A DNA stretch of 64,000 nt from Sulfurospirillum oryzae (GTDB lineage: Bacteria; Campylobacterota; Campylobacteria; Campylobacterales; Sulfurospirillaceae), in assembly GCF_025770725.1 (NCBI RefSeq), contig NZ_JANZKZ010000005.1, positions 62,001-126,000 on the forward strand, given 5' to 3'. A program made the translations under genes and the position numbers. The notes under the pieces were generated by a model, which saw only the letters and a list, made by a program, of their open reading frames with translations, was not told where the DNA came from and ran no database searches. Positions 27,773 to 35,318 of the stretch are shown here, in pieces (position 1 is the first letter of the stretch; each line of letters starts with the position of its first letter).

Positions 27773-28110
27773 TCAAAGTGTATGGTATTACGACGTGTGG
27801 TAGTGTCAAAAAGGCGATTGCTTTTTTTAAAGCGAAGGTTGTTCCTTATGCGTTCATAGACCTTAAAAGTACGCAGATCAGTGAAGCAAAACTAAAAGAG
27901 TGGCTAAGTAAGCAACCCATGTCGGTTATCTTTAATACCAAAGGAACGAAGTTTAAAACTTTGGGGCTTAGTAAAGAGATGGACGATACAGAAAAAGGAA
28001 GTTGGCTTTTAAGGGAGCAGCTACTTTTTAAACGCCCCATCGTTGAGTGTGAAGATGGAGCGCTTTTGGTTGGTTTTGACGAAGAAGTTTATACGAAAAA
28101 ATTTGTTTAA
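27769..28110 (+). CDS. ArsC/Spx/YffB-family thioredoxin-fold protein
   Basis: This 113-aa protein has the arsenate-reductase-like fold. The N-terminus KVYGITTCGSVKKAIAFFK carries one active-site Cys (residue 11) followed by GSV, as in YffB/Spx-type proteins rather than true arsenate reductases. Other family blocks are FIDLKS near residue 30 and KRPIVECEDGALLVGF near 87. The biochemical role of this subgroup is not established. It is translationally coupled to the cyclase (ATGA overlap) and ends convergent with the LysE-type gene, overlapping it by 4 nt. Confidence 0.85.
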   Translation: MIKVYGITTCGSVKKAIAFFKAKVVPYAFIDLKSTQISEAKLKEWLSKQPMSVIFNTKGTKFKTLGLSKEMDDTEKGSWLLREQLLFKRPIVECEDGALLVGFDEEVYTKKFV

Positions 28111-28730
28111 GCGCGTTTTGCCGTTGAGATAAAAAAGGCTGCAAGGAGTAAAAAAGCTCCTGTAAGACGGTTTTGAATCTTGATGGCGCGAATAGACTTA
28201 ATGACATTTTTAAGGCGTGAAGCTAAAGAACTATAGCCTGTCATGACAATAATATCCACACAAATGAGTGTTGCGCAGATGATGACAAACTGCCCCAAAA
28301 GTGGTTCATTTGGATTGAGAAATTGGGGAATAAACGCAACCAAAAAGACCGTTGCTTTGATGTTGGTCAGGTTAATCAATGTGGCTTGAATAAACGCTTT
28401 GGAAGCGGAAAAAGCTTTGATCTGCTCTGCATCGTTTGGTAAATGTGGTTTTTCAATAAACTTCATAACCCCCAAAAAGACCAAGTACACCACGCCAATC
28501 CATTTAATGATATTAAAAAGAAGCAATGAACTCATAATGAGAGATCCAAGCCCGATAACGACAACAAACGTTTGCACAAAAAGGCCCATCTGAAGCCCCA
28601 TAATAGCGGCATAAGAGCGCTTAAGTCCGTATTTGAGTCCATAGTTCATAGAGACAACAGCTCCAGCACCAGGAGAGACACTAATGAGAATGGAGGCGAC
28701 GAGCATCGTAAGCCAAATATCGAGTTGCAT
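28107..28730 (-). CDS. LysE-family exporter
   Basis: This is a 207-aa inner-membrane protein of the LysE/RhtB family, which exports amino acids or related compounds. It has about six hydrophobic segments and the family N-terminal signature ISVSPGAGAVVSMNYGLKYG. The specific substrate cannot be deduced. It is convergent with the ArsC-like gene (4-nt overlap). A second, distant paralogue lies at 33434-34060 in the same arrangement. The upstream region (28731-28947) is unusually rich in inverted repeats. Confidence 0.88.
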   Translation of the reverse strand: MQLDIWLTMLVASILISVSPGAGAVVSMNYGLKYGLKRSYAAIMGLQMGLFVQTFVVVIGLGSLIMSSLLLFNIIKWIGVVYLVFLGVMKFIEKPHLPNDAEQIKAFSASKAFIQATLINLTNIKATVFLVAFIPQFLNPNEPLLGQFVIICATLICVDIIVMTGYSSLASRLKNVIKSIRAIKIQNRLTGAFLLLAAFFISTAKRA

Positions 28731-28796
28731 AGAACGTCCTTAGCATAAGCATTTAAGATAGCGTATTGTAATCGAAAATGGCTTAGATGGAACAGC

Positions 28797-28946
28797 GTTC
28801 TTACAAAATTTATTTTGAAAGAACTTGAAGCACCAAAGGTGCGTGGGCATTCTGCCGAGGAAAACCACGTGTTAACGTAGTCTTTTCACAGAAACTTCGT
28901 TTTGAGCTTTGCTTTAAAAACGTGTAAAGAGTTCTGCAAGAACTCT
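28797..28946. other. Intergenic stretch with four hairpins; possible structured RNA
   Basis: Between the divergent LysE gene and the small-protein operon, four inverted repeats follow one another. GTTCTT-A-CAAAAT and its complement form a 28-nt dyad with one A-A mismatch (28797-28824). GCACC-AAA-GGTGC is at 28830-28842. CGTGG..CCACG encloses a GCA-TTC-TGC hairpin (about 28842-28869). AGAGTTCT-GCA-AGAACTCT is at 28928-28946. No reading frame or known RNA family was recognised, and no U-run ends the structure on either strand. It may be a leader of the LysE gene, a small RNA or simply degraded DNA. Confidence 0.35.
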
Positions 28947-28947
28947 A

Positions 28948-28976
28948 TTGATAAAAGCGTGTTCATGTGGTACAAT
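28948..28976 (+). promoter_or_regulatory. Sigma70 promoter of the NosL/ABC operon
   Basis: TTGATA (28948-28953) and TACAAT (28971-28976) are separated by 17 bp, an almost ideal housekeeping promoter. It predicts a transcript starting near 28983, with a leader of about 19 nt that carries GAGGAG before the ATG at 29002. This supports the shorter start of the first gene, since the ATG at 28948 would lie inside the promoter. Confidence 0.7.
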
Positions 28977-29001
28977 CTTCACTTACATTAGAGGAGATGC
29001 A

Positions 29002-29313
29002 ATGGTTGCTCGTATCACGTTTTTTGCACTATTCTTGACACTTTGCATCACGATTATGGCACAAATCTTTTACTATTCTTATGCATGCGCACTCACACCT
29101 TCAAAGATTACATGTAAAGAAGAGTTGGTCGCTCTTTCTGGATTGCCTGATCTTGCTTTGGTAAGTGAAGCACACTACGTTCGCCACCGAAGTCTCAGTG
29201 ATGTTTTCTCTTACTTTGGCGATTCACCTGAGCTTTTAGAGTATTTTCCTTCTACTTTCGTGTATCACTACGCACCCAATTCTCAGCCTTCAAGGATAGA
29301 ACGTGTCTTTTAA
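29002..29313 (+). CDS. Small single-pass membrane protein, first gene of the NosL/ABC operon
   Basis: I do not recognise the family. The 103-aa product has one N-terminal membrane helix (FFALFLTLCITIMAQIFYYS, residues 6-25) and then an extracytoplasmic region with two cysteines (CALTPSKITC). I chose the ATG at 29002 because it follows GAGGAG and lies downstream of the promoter; the in-frame ATG at 28948 has neither. It overlaps the permease gene by 11 nt, so it is probably part of the same system. The Cys pair facing the periplasm could bind metal or be a disulfide, which is speculation. An 11-of-12 copy of the ACATGT palindrome encodes ITCK here. Confidence 0.7.
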   Translation: MVARITFFALFLTLCITIMAQIFYYSYACALTPSKITCKEELVALSGLPDLALVSEAHYVRHRSLSDVFSYFGDSPELLEYFPSTFVYHYAPNSQPSRIERVF

Positions 29314-30490
29314 ATTCAATTTTTTATTGTTAGATTACGGGGTTCGCTCTCTCACGCGCCGTGCGGGGAAAAGCTTTTTTATCTTTTTTATTTTAAGTTT
29401 GCTCATTTTTTTACTCTCTTCAATTTTGATGATAGCAGACGCTATTAAACTTGAACTGAGCACCACACTCAAAACGTTACCTCAAATTACACTTCAACGC
29501 TTTGTTGCGGGTAAGCAGACTGATGTACCGATAGAGAGAGTCGATGCACTTTTAGATATTGAAGGCATTAGTGCGATAACGCCTCGTGTGTGGGGATATT
29601 ATTACTTCAAACCTGCAGGCGTAAATTTTTCCGTTGTTGGTGTGGATGCTTATGAAGAGCAGTACTCTGCTACGCTTTCTAAACTCACACAGAGTTTTGA
29701 TGTGAAACTGCTTGAGAGTGAAAATGCCATGATCGTGGGTGTTGGTGTGAAAAAAGTCTTAGCGGAAAATTATTACACCGACTTTTTTAATTTCGTTACC
29801 AGCGAAGGAAAATGGCAACGCGTTTCGATCGCGGGTGTTTTTAATTCAGACCTTGCTTTAGAATCCAATGATCTGATTATTTTGCCTAAAAAATTGGCGT
29901 ATGCTATTTTTGGAATGGAAAAAGACAAGGCCACCGACATTATGGTTAAAGTGGCTAATGTGAAAGAGATTCCTACCATCGTGCAGAAAATTACGACACG
30001 CTTTCCTGATATGCGCGCTATCACTCAAGATGACATTAGAGTCAGTTACCAAAATATTTTTGATTATAAAAGCGGCTTTTTCCTCTCCCTTTTTAGTATT
30101 TGTGCCTTTGCTTTTTTTATTATTATTTACGATAAAACAAGCGGCTTGAGTTCTGAAGAGAAGAAGGAAATCGGCATTTTAAAAGCGATTGGTTGGAGCA
30201 GTGATGATATTTTGAAAGAGAAGTTTTTTGAGAGTTTCATTATTGCTATAGGTGCTTTTTTAGTAGGGATTGCGTTATCTCTTTTTTACGTCTATGGCTT
30301 GCAAGCACCACTTTTGCGCAATGTATTCATGGGGTACTCCGAGCTTAAACCTGCTTTTGCATTGCCGTTTCATCTAGATTTTGCGATGCTTTTTCTACTG
30401 TTTCTCTTAAGTGTTCCCATTTACATCGCCGCCACTTTGATTCCTTCGTGGCGAGCTTCAAGTTTAGATGCTGATGAGGTGATGCGATGA
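29303..30490 (+). CDS. FtsX/MacB-type ABC transporter permease
   Basis: This 395-aa inner-membrane subunit has one N-terminal helix (SFFIFFILSLLIFLLSSIL, about residues 23-42), a periplasmic domain of about 200 residues, and three C-terminal helices (from about 260). The family motif EKKEIGILKAIGWSSDDIL precedes the penultimate helix. The layout is that of MacB/LolC/FtsX permeases, which work on periplasmic or envelope substrates rather than moving solutes across the membrane. The stop overlaps the ATPase start by 4 nt. Genes for a NosL-like protein and a CxxC membrane protein follow in the operon, suggesting a role in extracytoplasmic metal or thiol handling. Confidence 0.88.
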   Translation: MSFKFNFLLLDYGVRSLTRRAGKSFFIFFILSLLIFLLSSILMIADAIKLELSTTLKTLPQITLQRFVAGKQTDVPIERVDALLDIEGISAITPRVWGYYYFKPAGVNFSVVGVDAYEEQYSATLSKLTQSFDVKLLESENAMIVGVGVKKVLAENYYTDFFNFVTSEGKWQRVSIAGVFNSDLALESNDLIILPKKLAYAIFGMEKDKATDIMVKVANVKEIPTIVQKITTRFPDMRAITQDDIRVSYQNIFDYKSGFFLSLFSICAFAFFIIIYDKTSGLSSEEKKEIGILKAIGWSSDDILKEKFFESFIIAIGAFLVGIALSLFYVYGLQAPLLRNVFMGYSELKPAFALPFHLDFAMLFLLFLLSVPIYIAATLIPSWRASSLDADEVMR

Positions 30491-31155
30491 TTTGGGTTCA
30501 AGAGGTAAGTAAAAGCTTCATTCAAGGCGATGAGAACGTTCATGCGTTGCATAGTATATCTTTACATGTAAAGAAAGCAGAGTGCGTGGTACTTAAAGGA
30601 TCAAGCGGTAGTGGCAAAAGTACTTTACTCTCTTTAATAGCAGGGCTCTCTCAGCCAACGAGCGGTGAAGTGCGTGTAGATAGTAAAGAAATTTCTAAAT
30701 TACCAGAGCATTTTAGTGCTGCCCTTAGACGCCAGAAAATTGGGTTTATTTTTCAAAAATACCACCTTATAGCACATCTTAGCGTTCTTGAGAATGTCAT
30801 GGCTCCTTTGATTCCTGAGAACCTTCCTTTACATGTACTCGAGAGCAAAGCCAAAGCAGTGATGGAGCAGTGTGGCATTGCGCACAAAGCTGGGATGCGT
30901 GTGAACCGTCTTTCTGGAGGAGAACAACAACGTGTGGCAATCGCACGTGCCTTGATCAATGATCCTTTAGTCATTTTAGCCGATGAGCCAACCGCCAATC
31001 TCGACGAAAAACTCTCTCGTGAGCTTATAGCCTCTCTTGAGAAACTCAAACAAAGTGGCGTGACACTCCTCATTGCAACACACGATCCGCTCTTTTTTGA
31101 CCTTGCGTTTGTTGACCATGTTGTTGAGATTAAAAATGGTGAGATTGTGGTATGA
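30487..31155 (+). CDS. LolD/MacB-type ABC transporter ATPase
   Basis: This is a 222-aa ATP-binding subunit that should pair with the upstream permease. Motifs are Walker [10 protein letters not shown] near residue 38, Q-loop FIFQKYHL, signature [15 protein letters not shown] near 140, Walker [14 protein letters not shown] near 160 and H-loop IATHD. The closest group by motif is LolD/FtsE/MacB. It overlaps both neighbours by 4 nt. One perfect TTTACATGTAAA palindrome (30561-30572, read LHVK) and a 10-of-12 copy (30828-30839, read LHVL) lie inside the gene, only 267 bp apart. Confidence 0.92.
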   Translation: MIWVQEVSKSFIQGDENVHALHSISLHVKKAECVVLKGSSGSGKSTLLSLIAGLSQPTSGEVRVDSKEISKLPEHFSAALRRQKIGFIFQKYHLIAHLSVLENVMAPLIPENLPLHVLESKAKAVMEQCGIAHKAGMRVNRLSGGEQQRVAIARALINDPLVILADEPTANLDEKLSRELIASLEKLKQSGVTLLIATHDPLFFDLAFVDHVVEIKNGEIVV

Positions 31156-32114
31156 GCTTAACCCCTGAGATTATCTCGCTGCTTATTCTCGATGCCATTT
31201 TTCTTTTTTTTGGCATCATTGCTTTTGCCATAGGTTTTCGCATAGCGCTCAAGTGGGACAGTCATGCAACCACACCCCTTCAATACACGCTTTCTAAACA
31301 GAGCTATTTAGTTTCGACCATTATCAAATACATTTTTATGCTCAAACTACCTCTGTTTCTCTTTTTTATTTATACATGCGATAAGCTCTCCACCATCATC
31401 ACCGGTGCTATGTGTGCGAGTGGCGTGGTGAATTCGGTTGATTTTGGGCTTTATTTGACGCTGTTTAAACTTTTAAATCTTTATCTCTTTGGCTTTTGGT
31501 TGCTGCTTCACTATGCTGATATAAACGATGAAAAATTACCCTTTACTCAGCTGAAATTTGTTTTGTTTGTCCTTTTTTCAGTACCGCTTTTTGTGGAAAT
31601 TGGGCTTGAGATAGCTTTTTTTGCAGGGCTTAACATCAGTAAGATTGTCAGTTGTTGCGGTACACTTTTCTCTGCATCAAGCAGTTCGTACATTTCACTA
31701 CTTTTTGCGGTGGATGCCTCATTGTGGGTCTGGTTTTTCTATGGCTTCTTTGGCATGATTATGCTTGCTTTTTGGTTGAAAAATATGTCTTTGATGATTT
31801 TTGCCAATGGCATGTTCTTACTTTTTTCAATCATCACATTGATTGTCTTTTTTAGTCCGTATGTTTATGAACTCCCAACTCATCGCTGTCCGTTTTGTTT
31901 GTTGCAGAGGGATTATTATTTTGTGGGATATGCGCTTTACACACTTCTCTTTGCTGGAACATTTTATGGCATTGGCGGAGGTGTTTTAGCGTTGGTGTCA
32001 CACAAGGCACAACCACATTTTATGAGAGCCTCTTTGGTGTTGAATGCGCTTTATCTCCTGATCTTAACGAGTTATCCTGTGGTCTATTTTATACGAAATG
32101 GAGTTTGGTTGTGA
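31152..32114 (+). CDS. Polytopic membrane protein with DsbB-like CPFC motif
   Basis: I do not recognise a named family. The 320-aa product has about eight hydrophobic helices. Cysteines form three groups: [14 protein letters not shown] near residue 76-89, SCCGTLF near 165, and [17 protein letters not shown] near 240. The last resembles the periplasmic active site of DsbB (PCxLCxxxR), suggesting a quinone-linked thiol oxidoreductase or a cysteine-based metal site. It is embedded between the ABC ATPase (4-nt overlap) and the NosL-like gene (GTGA overlap). NosL-type proteins bind Cu(I) through Cys/Met, so a membrane partner that keeps thiols in the correct state would make sense; this is inference. 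Confidence 0.7.
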   Translation: MSLTPEIISLLILDAIFLFFGIIAFAIGFRIALKWDSHATTPLQYTLSKQSYLVSTIIKYIFMLKLPLFLFFIYTCDKLSTIITGAMCASGVVNSVDFGLYLTLFKLLNLYLFGFWLLLHYADINDEKLPFTQLKFVLFVLFSVPLFVEIGLEIAFFAGLNISKIVSCCGTLFSASSSSYISLLFAVDASLWVWFFYGFFGMIMLAFWLKNMSLMIFANGMFLLFSIITLIVFFSPYVYELPTHRCPFCLLQRDYYFVGYALYTLLFAGTFYGIGGGVLALVSHKAQPHFMRASLVLNALYLLILTSYPVVYFIRNGVWL

Positions 32115-32617
32115 AAAAAAATGTTTTCGTCGGTGTGTTGATTGTATTTCCTCTCTTAGCGCTTGGTGGGCTTTTTTGGTTTTTACATGTAAAGCATCAA
32201 CTGCCAACTGACATAAGCAATAGTTCCAAAGTCGCCTTAGAATTTAAGGACAACACGATTCAATGCCCAGAGTGTCACATGTTCATCGTGGGTAAAAAGC
32301 ACACAGCACAAATTGTCACAGGAGATTCTAAAACACACTTTTTTGATGATGTTGGATGTGCTATTTTGTGGATGAAAGAGCAAAAAATCGAGCCACAAAC
32401 CGTTGCTATGTGGGTGTATAGCAATGATACGAACCGTTATATAAATGCCTTTAAGGCAGCTTATTCCATCAACGATGAAACGCCGATGCATTATGGCTTT
32501 GGAGCGTATGAGCAGAAGAAAGAGAGTATGATAGACTTTAATGAGATGCGTCTTCGCATGCTCAGAGGCGAAAATATGAGCGACTCTAAAATACGCCAAC
32601 ACTTACAAGGACACTAA
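32111..32617 (+). CDS. NosL-like membrane-anchored copper-binding protein
   Basis: The 168-aa product has one N-terminal helix (VFVGVLIVFPLLALGGLFWF) and a periplasmic NosL-like domain: CPECHMFIVGKKHTAQI near residue 53, then THFFDDVGCAILWMKEQ near 77-93. NosL binds Cu(I) and helps deliver it to N2O reductase. No nosZ is in the window, so this paralogue probably serves another copper or thiol protein. Unlike typical NosL there is no lipobox; the anchor is a helix. I chose the GTG at 32111, which overlaps the previous stop as GTGA; in-frame codons further upstream lie inside the previous gene. A perfect palindrome (32182-32193) encodes FLHVK right after the helix. Confidence 0.8.
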   Translation: MKKNVFVGVLIVFPLLALGGLFWFLHVKHQLPTDISNSSKVALEFKDNTIQCPECHMFIVGKKHTAQIVTGDSKTHFFDDVGCAILWMKEQKIEPQTVAMWVYSNDTNRYINAFKAAYSINDETPMHYGFGAYEQKKESMIDFNEMRLRMLRGENMSDSKIRQHLQGH

Positions 32618-32618
32618 G

Positions 32619-33437
32619 ATGAAAGTAGCCATCAGCGGAGCGAGCGGTTTTGTTGCCAATGCACTCAAAAAAAGATTCCCAAATTTTGTCGTGATTGAGC
32701 GAAAAGATGACGTGGAAGCTATCAAGCAAAAACTTGAAGGGGTAGGTGCTGTTTTTAATCTCTCGGGTGCGCCCATCGTTGCGAGATGGAATGAGGCGTA
32801 TAAAAAAGTGCTTTACACAAGTCGTATTGAGACAACTAAGAAGCTTGTCGAAGCGATCAATCAAAGTGAAATAGAGCATTTTATCTCCACCTCTGCGGTA
32901 GGCATTTACCCCAATAACACACCTTGCGATGAGCGAACCCTTCCTTTAGGCGATGATTTTTTAGGAAAGCTTGCGCAGGATTGGGAAGCGGAAGCTTTAA
33001 AATGTACGAAACTCACCACCATTTTACGTTTTGGTGTTGTGCTAGGTCCTGATGGAGGAGCACTCTCCAAAATGCTACCTGCTTTTAAACTAGGACTTGG
33101 AGGCATTATTGGCGATGGGCGAATGATGACCAGTTGGATTGATATTGACGATCTTGTTGCCATTTATGCTTTTGTGTTGGAGCACCAATGCGAGGGCATT
33201 TATAATGCTACTGCTCCGCAGCCACTGAGTAACTACGACTTTACAAAAATATTAGGAAAAGTGTTGCATCGCCCCACTTTTTTACCTATACCTTCTTTTA
33301 TGATCAAACTGCTTTTTGGCGAAGGTTCAACGGTTTTACTTGATAGCAAAGAGGTTTACCCTAAGGCATTGCTTGAAAAAGGATTTACTTTTAAGTATGG
33401 CGAGTTAGAAAAATCCCTTATAAAGATTTTAGCCTAA
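32619..33437 (+). CDS. TIGR01777-family NAD-dependent epimerase/dehydratase (YfcH-like)
   Basis: This 272-aa Rossmann-fold protein has the short N-terminal nucleotide-binding motif ISGASGFVANALKKRF. Further family blocks are FNLSGAPIVARWNEAYKKVL near residue 46, STSAVGIYPNN near 90 and LRFGVVLGPDGGALSKML near 137. It belongs to the extended SDR subgroup TIGR01777 (YfcH/SulA), whose substrate is unknown. It starts 1 nt after the NosL-like gene and could be the last gene of that operon, though no functional link is obvious. It ends convergent with the second LysE gene, overlapping by 4 nt. Confidence 0.88.
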   Translation: MKVAISGASGFVANALKKRFPNFVVIERKDDVEAIKQKLEGVGAVFNLSGAPIVARWNEAYKKVLYTSRIETTKKLVEAINQSEIEHFISTSAVGIYPNNTPCDERTLPLGDDFLGKLAQDWEAEALKCTKLTTILRFGVVLGPDGGALSKMLPAFKLGLGGIIGDGRMMTSWIDIDDLVAIYAFVLEHQCEGIYNATAPQPLSNYDFTKILGKVLHRPTFLPIPSFMIKLLFGEGSTVLLDSKEVYPKALLEKGFTFKYGELEKSLIKILA

Positions 33438-34060
33438 CGCTTTTCTAAAAAGAGTGTAATGCCAAGAGAAACCATCACGATTCCTGAGATCGCATCTAAA
33501 CTCTGGCGTACACTTTTTTTCGTGATAAAACCATTTGCTGAGACAATGGTATAGACTAAAAATGCCTGCCAGATCGTTCCTACAATAAAATGCAGCAAGG
33601 CTAGAAAGAGTGATTGTGCAAGTGCAGAACTCTCGTGAGAGATAAATTGTGGTAAAAATGCCATATAGAAAATGACGGCTTTTGGGTTAAGGACATTAGA
33701 TAAAAATCCCTCTTGTAATGATGTCCAAAAATTAAACGGTTTTTTCGCAACCACTTTTTGATGCGTTCCTTTGGCATTCCAAAAAGACCTTAGTGAGCCA
33801 ATGCCGAGCCAAATAAGATACAAAGCTCCCGCAATTTTTAAAATTGTAAATGCTGTGGCCGAATAGAGTAAAACCGCAGAGATACCTACTGCTGAAAGTG
33901 TTGCATGCACAAAAAGCCCTGAACAAATCCCCAAACTTGAAACAAGTCCATCTTTAGCGCCCCCACGCAATGTATTACGAATAACGATCATTGTATCGGC
34001 ACCAGGTGTCATTGTCAGTAATGTGATAGCGACTAAAAATGTCCAAAGATCTAATGGCAT
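33434..34060 (-). CDS. LysE-family exporter (second copy)
   Basis: This 208-aa inner-membrane exporter has about six hydrophobic segments and the signature MTPGADTMIVIRNTLRGG of the LysE/RhtB family. It differs clearly in sequence from the paralogue at 28107-28730, so its substrate may differ. Downstream it overlaps the end of the TIGR01777 gene by 4 nt. Upstream, about 105 nt separate it from the divergent flavodoxin operon, and that gap holds the Fur-like promoter of the flavodoxin side. Confidence 0.88.
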   Translation of the reverse strand: MPLDLWTFLVAITLLTMTPGADTMIVIRNTLRGGAKDGLVSSLGICSGLFVHATLSAVGISAVLLYSATAFTILKIAGALYLIWLGIGSLRSFWNAKGTHQKVVAKKPFNFWTSLQEGFLSNVLNPKAVIFYMAFLPQFISHESSALAQSLFLALLHFIVGTIWQAFLVYTIVSANGFITKKSVRQSLDAISGIVMVSLGITLFLEKR

Positions 34061-34113
34061 ACTCTTCCTTTTAAAGTAAAAAAGTATTTTACAGCGAAAA
34101 GAATAAAAATATA

Positions 34114-34148
34114 TTGACTTATTATTTGAAAACGGTTATCATTTTGAA
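34114..34148 (+). promoter_or_regulatory. Sigma70 promoter with overlapping Fur-like site before the flavodoxin operon
   Basis: TTGACT (34114-34119) and TATCAT (34137-34142) are spaced by 17 bp. The AT-rich GAAAACGGTTATCATTTTG overlaps the -10 box and shares TTATCA with the two repeats at 38079 and 38131. It is consistent with iron-responsive Fur repression, which is known for flavodoxins in many bacteria. The Fur assignment is inference. Confidence 0.5.
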
Positions 34149-34166
34149 AAATAAAAAAGGTTAAAG

Positions 34167-34613
34167 ATGTCTGAAGCATATTCCACGCTCAATGAAATAA
34201 GCCGTCGTTTTGATAAAGAAGATTTGGCACTACTGGCAAAACATCCAGATCTTTGTTTTACCATCAACAGTTATGAACTTTTTTCACATCATGTTTTTAG
34301 TCGTGTTAAGCGCCAAAATCCTGATAAATCGGTTTCACAAGAGGAGAAGCGCATTGTCATTCAAAGTGAAGAGAGTAATGAATCATTACACTTATATCCG
34401 ACATGGAAAACCATTGAGCAACGCGCTGATCTTGAAGCATCTGCAGAGATTAATCAGGCGATAGATTTACTTGCATCACTTGAGTGTAAGCACATTTATC
34501 TACTTTTTCCACGAAGTGCAAACTTTAGAAAACATGTGCTTATTCGCAGTGAAAAACTTGATGATTTAGGCATCGAGTACACTCTAAAATTGGTACCTTA
34601 TACCATTTATTAA
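34167..34613 (+). CDS. Uncharacterised protein upstream of flavodoxin
   Basis: I do not recognise the family. The 148-aa soluble product has no cysteines apart from C29 (DLCFTIN) and C87 region (LECKHIYLLFPRS), and no membrane helix. The C-terminal half (EINQAIDLLASLECKHIYLL, then VLIRSEKLDDLGIEYTLKLVPY) looks like a small alpha/beta fold. It is cotranscribed with flavodoxin, 22 nt upstream, behind a promoter with a Fur-like site. A role in iron limitation or flavodoxin maturation is a guess from position. Confidence 0.75.
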   Translation: MSEAYSTLNEISRRFDKEDLALLAKHPDLCFTINSYELFSHHVFSRVKRQNPDKSVSQEEKRIVIQSEESNESLHLYPTWKTIEQRADLEASAEINQAIDLLASLECKHIYLLFPRSANFRKHVLIRSEKLDDLGIEYTLKLVPYTIY

Positions 34614-34635
34614 ACGATCTAAAGGAGAAAGAATT

Positions 34636-35142
34636 ATGAAAATAGCTATTTTTTATGGAAGCACTAACGGTAATACGGCGGAGGCCGCTCTTAAAATTCA
34701 AAAGCGGTTAAATACGGATATTTATGATGTTGGAAAGCTCAAAAACGGAGACAACCTTGCCAAATATGATGTGCTCATTTTAGGGACATCAACATGGTAT
34801 GATGGCGATTTACAAGATGATTGGGATAGCTTTATGAGTCATTTAAAAGCGGCTGATCTTAAGGGTAAAACCGTAGCGCTTTTTGGACTAGGCGATCAAG
34901 AAGGGTATGGTAGTGATTATGTAAGTGGCATGCGTCTTATTTATGATATGGTTATTGACAAGGGTGCTAAAGTCATTGGGTTATGGGATGATATAGGCTA
35001 TTCGTATGAAAGCTCGGCTTCGGTTATTGATGGCAAATTTATAGGGCTTGCTTTAGATGAAGAGAATCAAAGTGAACTGACCGATGGGCGCATTGCTTCA
35101 TGGTGCGATCAATTAGAAGCTTCTTTAAAAGGAAATGCATGA
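34636..35142 (+). CDS. fldA: Flavodoxin
   Basis: This 168-aa long-chain flavodoxin carries FMN and replaces ferredoxin as low-potential electron carrier. The FMN-phosphate loop is FYGSTNGNTAEAA (residues 7-19). The isoalloxazine-binding loops are STWYDGDLQDDW near residue 56-67 and LFGLGDQEGYGSDYVSGM near 92-109. The C-terminus has the DDENQSE-like acidic tail region DEENQSELTDGRI. The start has an AAAGGAG Shine-Dalgarno sequence. In Campylobacterota flavodoxin is the electron acceptor of pyruvate and oxoglutarate oxidoreductases and is usually essential. A hairpin terminator follows at 35281-35305. Confidence 0.95.
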   Translation: MKIAIFYGSTNGNTAEAALKIQKRLNTDIYDVGKLKNGDNLAKYDVLILGTSTWYDGDLQDDWDSFMSHLKAADLKGKTVALFGLGDQEGYGSDYVSGMRLIYDMVIDKGAKVIGLWDDIGYSYESSASVIDGKFIGLALDEENQSELTDGRIASWCDQLEASLKGNA

Positions 35143-35318
35143 GTACTTACACAATGACGTCTATTCAATCATGCGATGAGCCTTTGGCAAAGTTTAAAAA
35201 TGGGGAGAAAACAGAAATAAAAAGTACACAAAATGCAAAGGATCGCCTACTCTTTTGCAAGTGTACCTGCTAAATTTAAGAAGAGAAGGGGTTTCCTTCT
35301 CTTCACATTACTCTTGAA
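35139..35318 (+). CDS. Possible 59-codon ORF coupled to fldA (doubtful)
   Basis: An ATG overlaps the fldA stop (ATGA) and reads 59 codons (start MSTYTMTSIQSCDEPLAKF) before a TGA at 35316. The frame runs straight through the terminator hairpin and 11 nt into the end of the convergent DUF1007 gene, which argues against a real full-length protein. Its first 25 or so codons look protein-like and could be the remains of a longer gene. No family recognised. Confidence 0.2.
35281..35305. terminator. Bidirectional terminator hairpin
   Basis: A perfect 10-bp stem, GAAGAGAAGG (35281-35290) with CCTTCTCTTC (35296-35305), encloses the loop GGTTT. It lies between fldA (plus) and the DUF1007 gene (minus), 3 nt from the latter's stop. 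On the minus strand it is followed by TTAAATTTA, a modest U-rich tail. Confidence 0.75.

Noticed and set aside
28948-29001. ATG at 28948 as start of the small membrane protein
   Set aside because: It lies in the -35 box of a near-consensus promoter and lacks a Shine-Dalgarno sequence; 29002 has GAGGAG.
31895-32110. In-frame start at 31895 for the NosL-like gene
   Set aside because: It lies deep within the preceding gene; the GTG at 32111 overlapping the stop is the natural coupled start.
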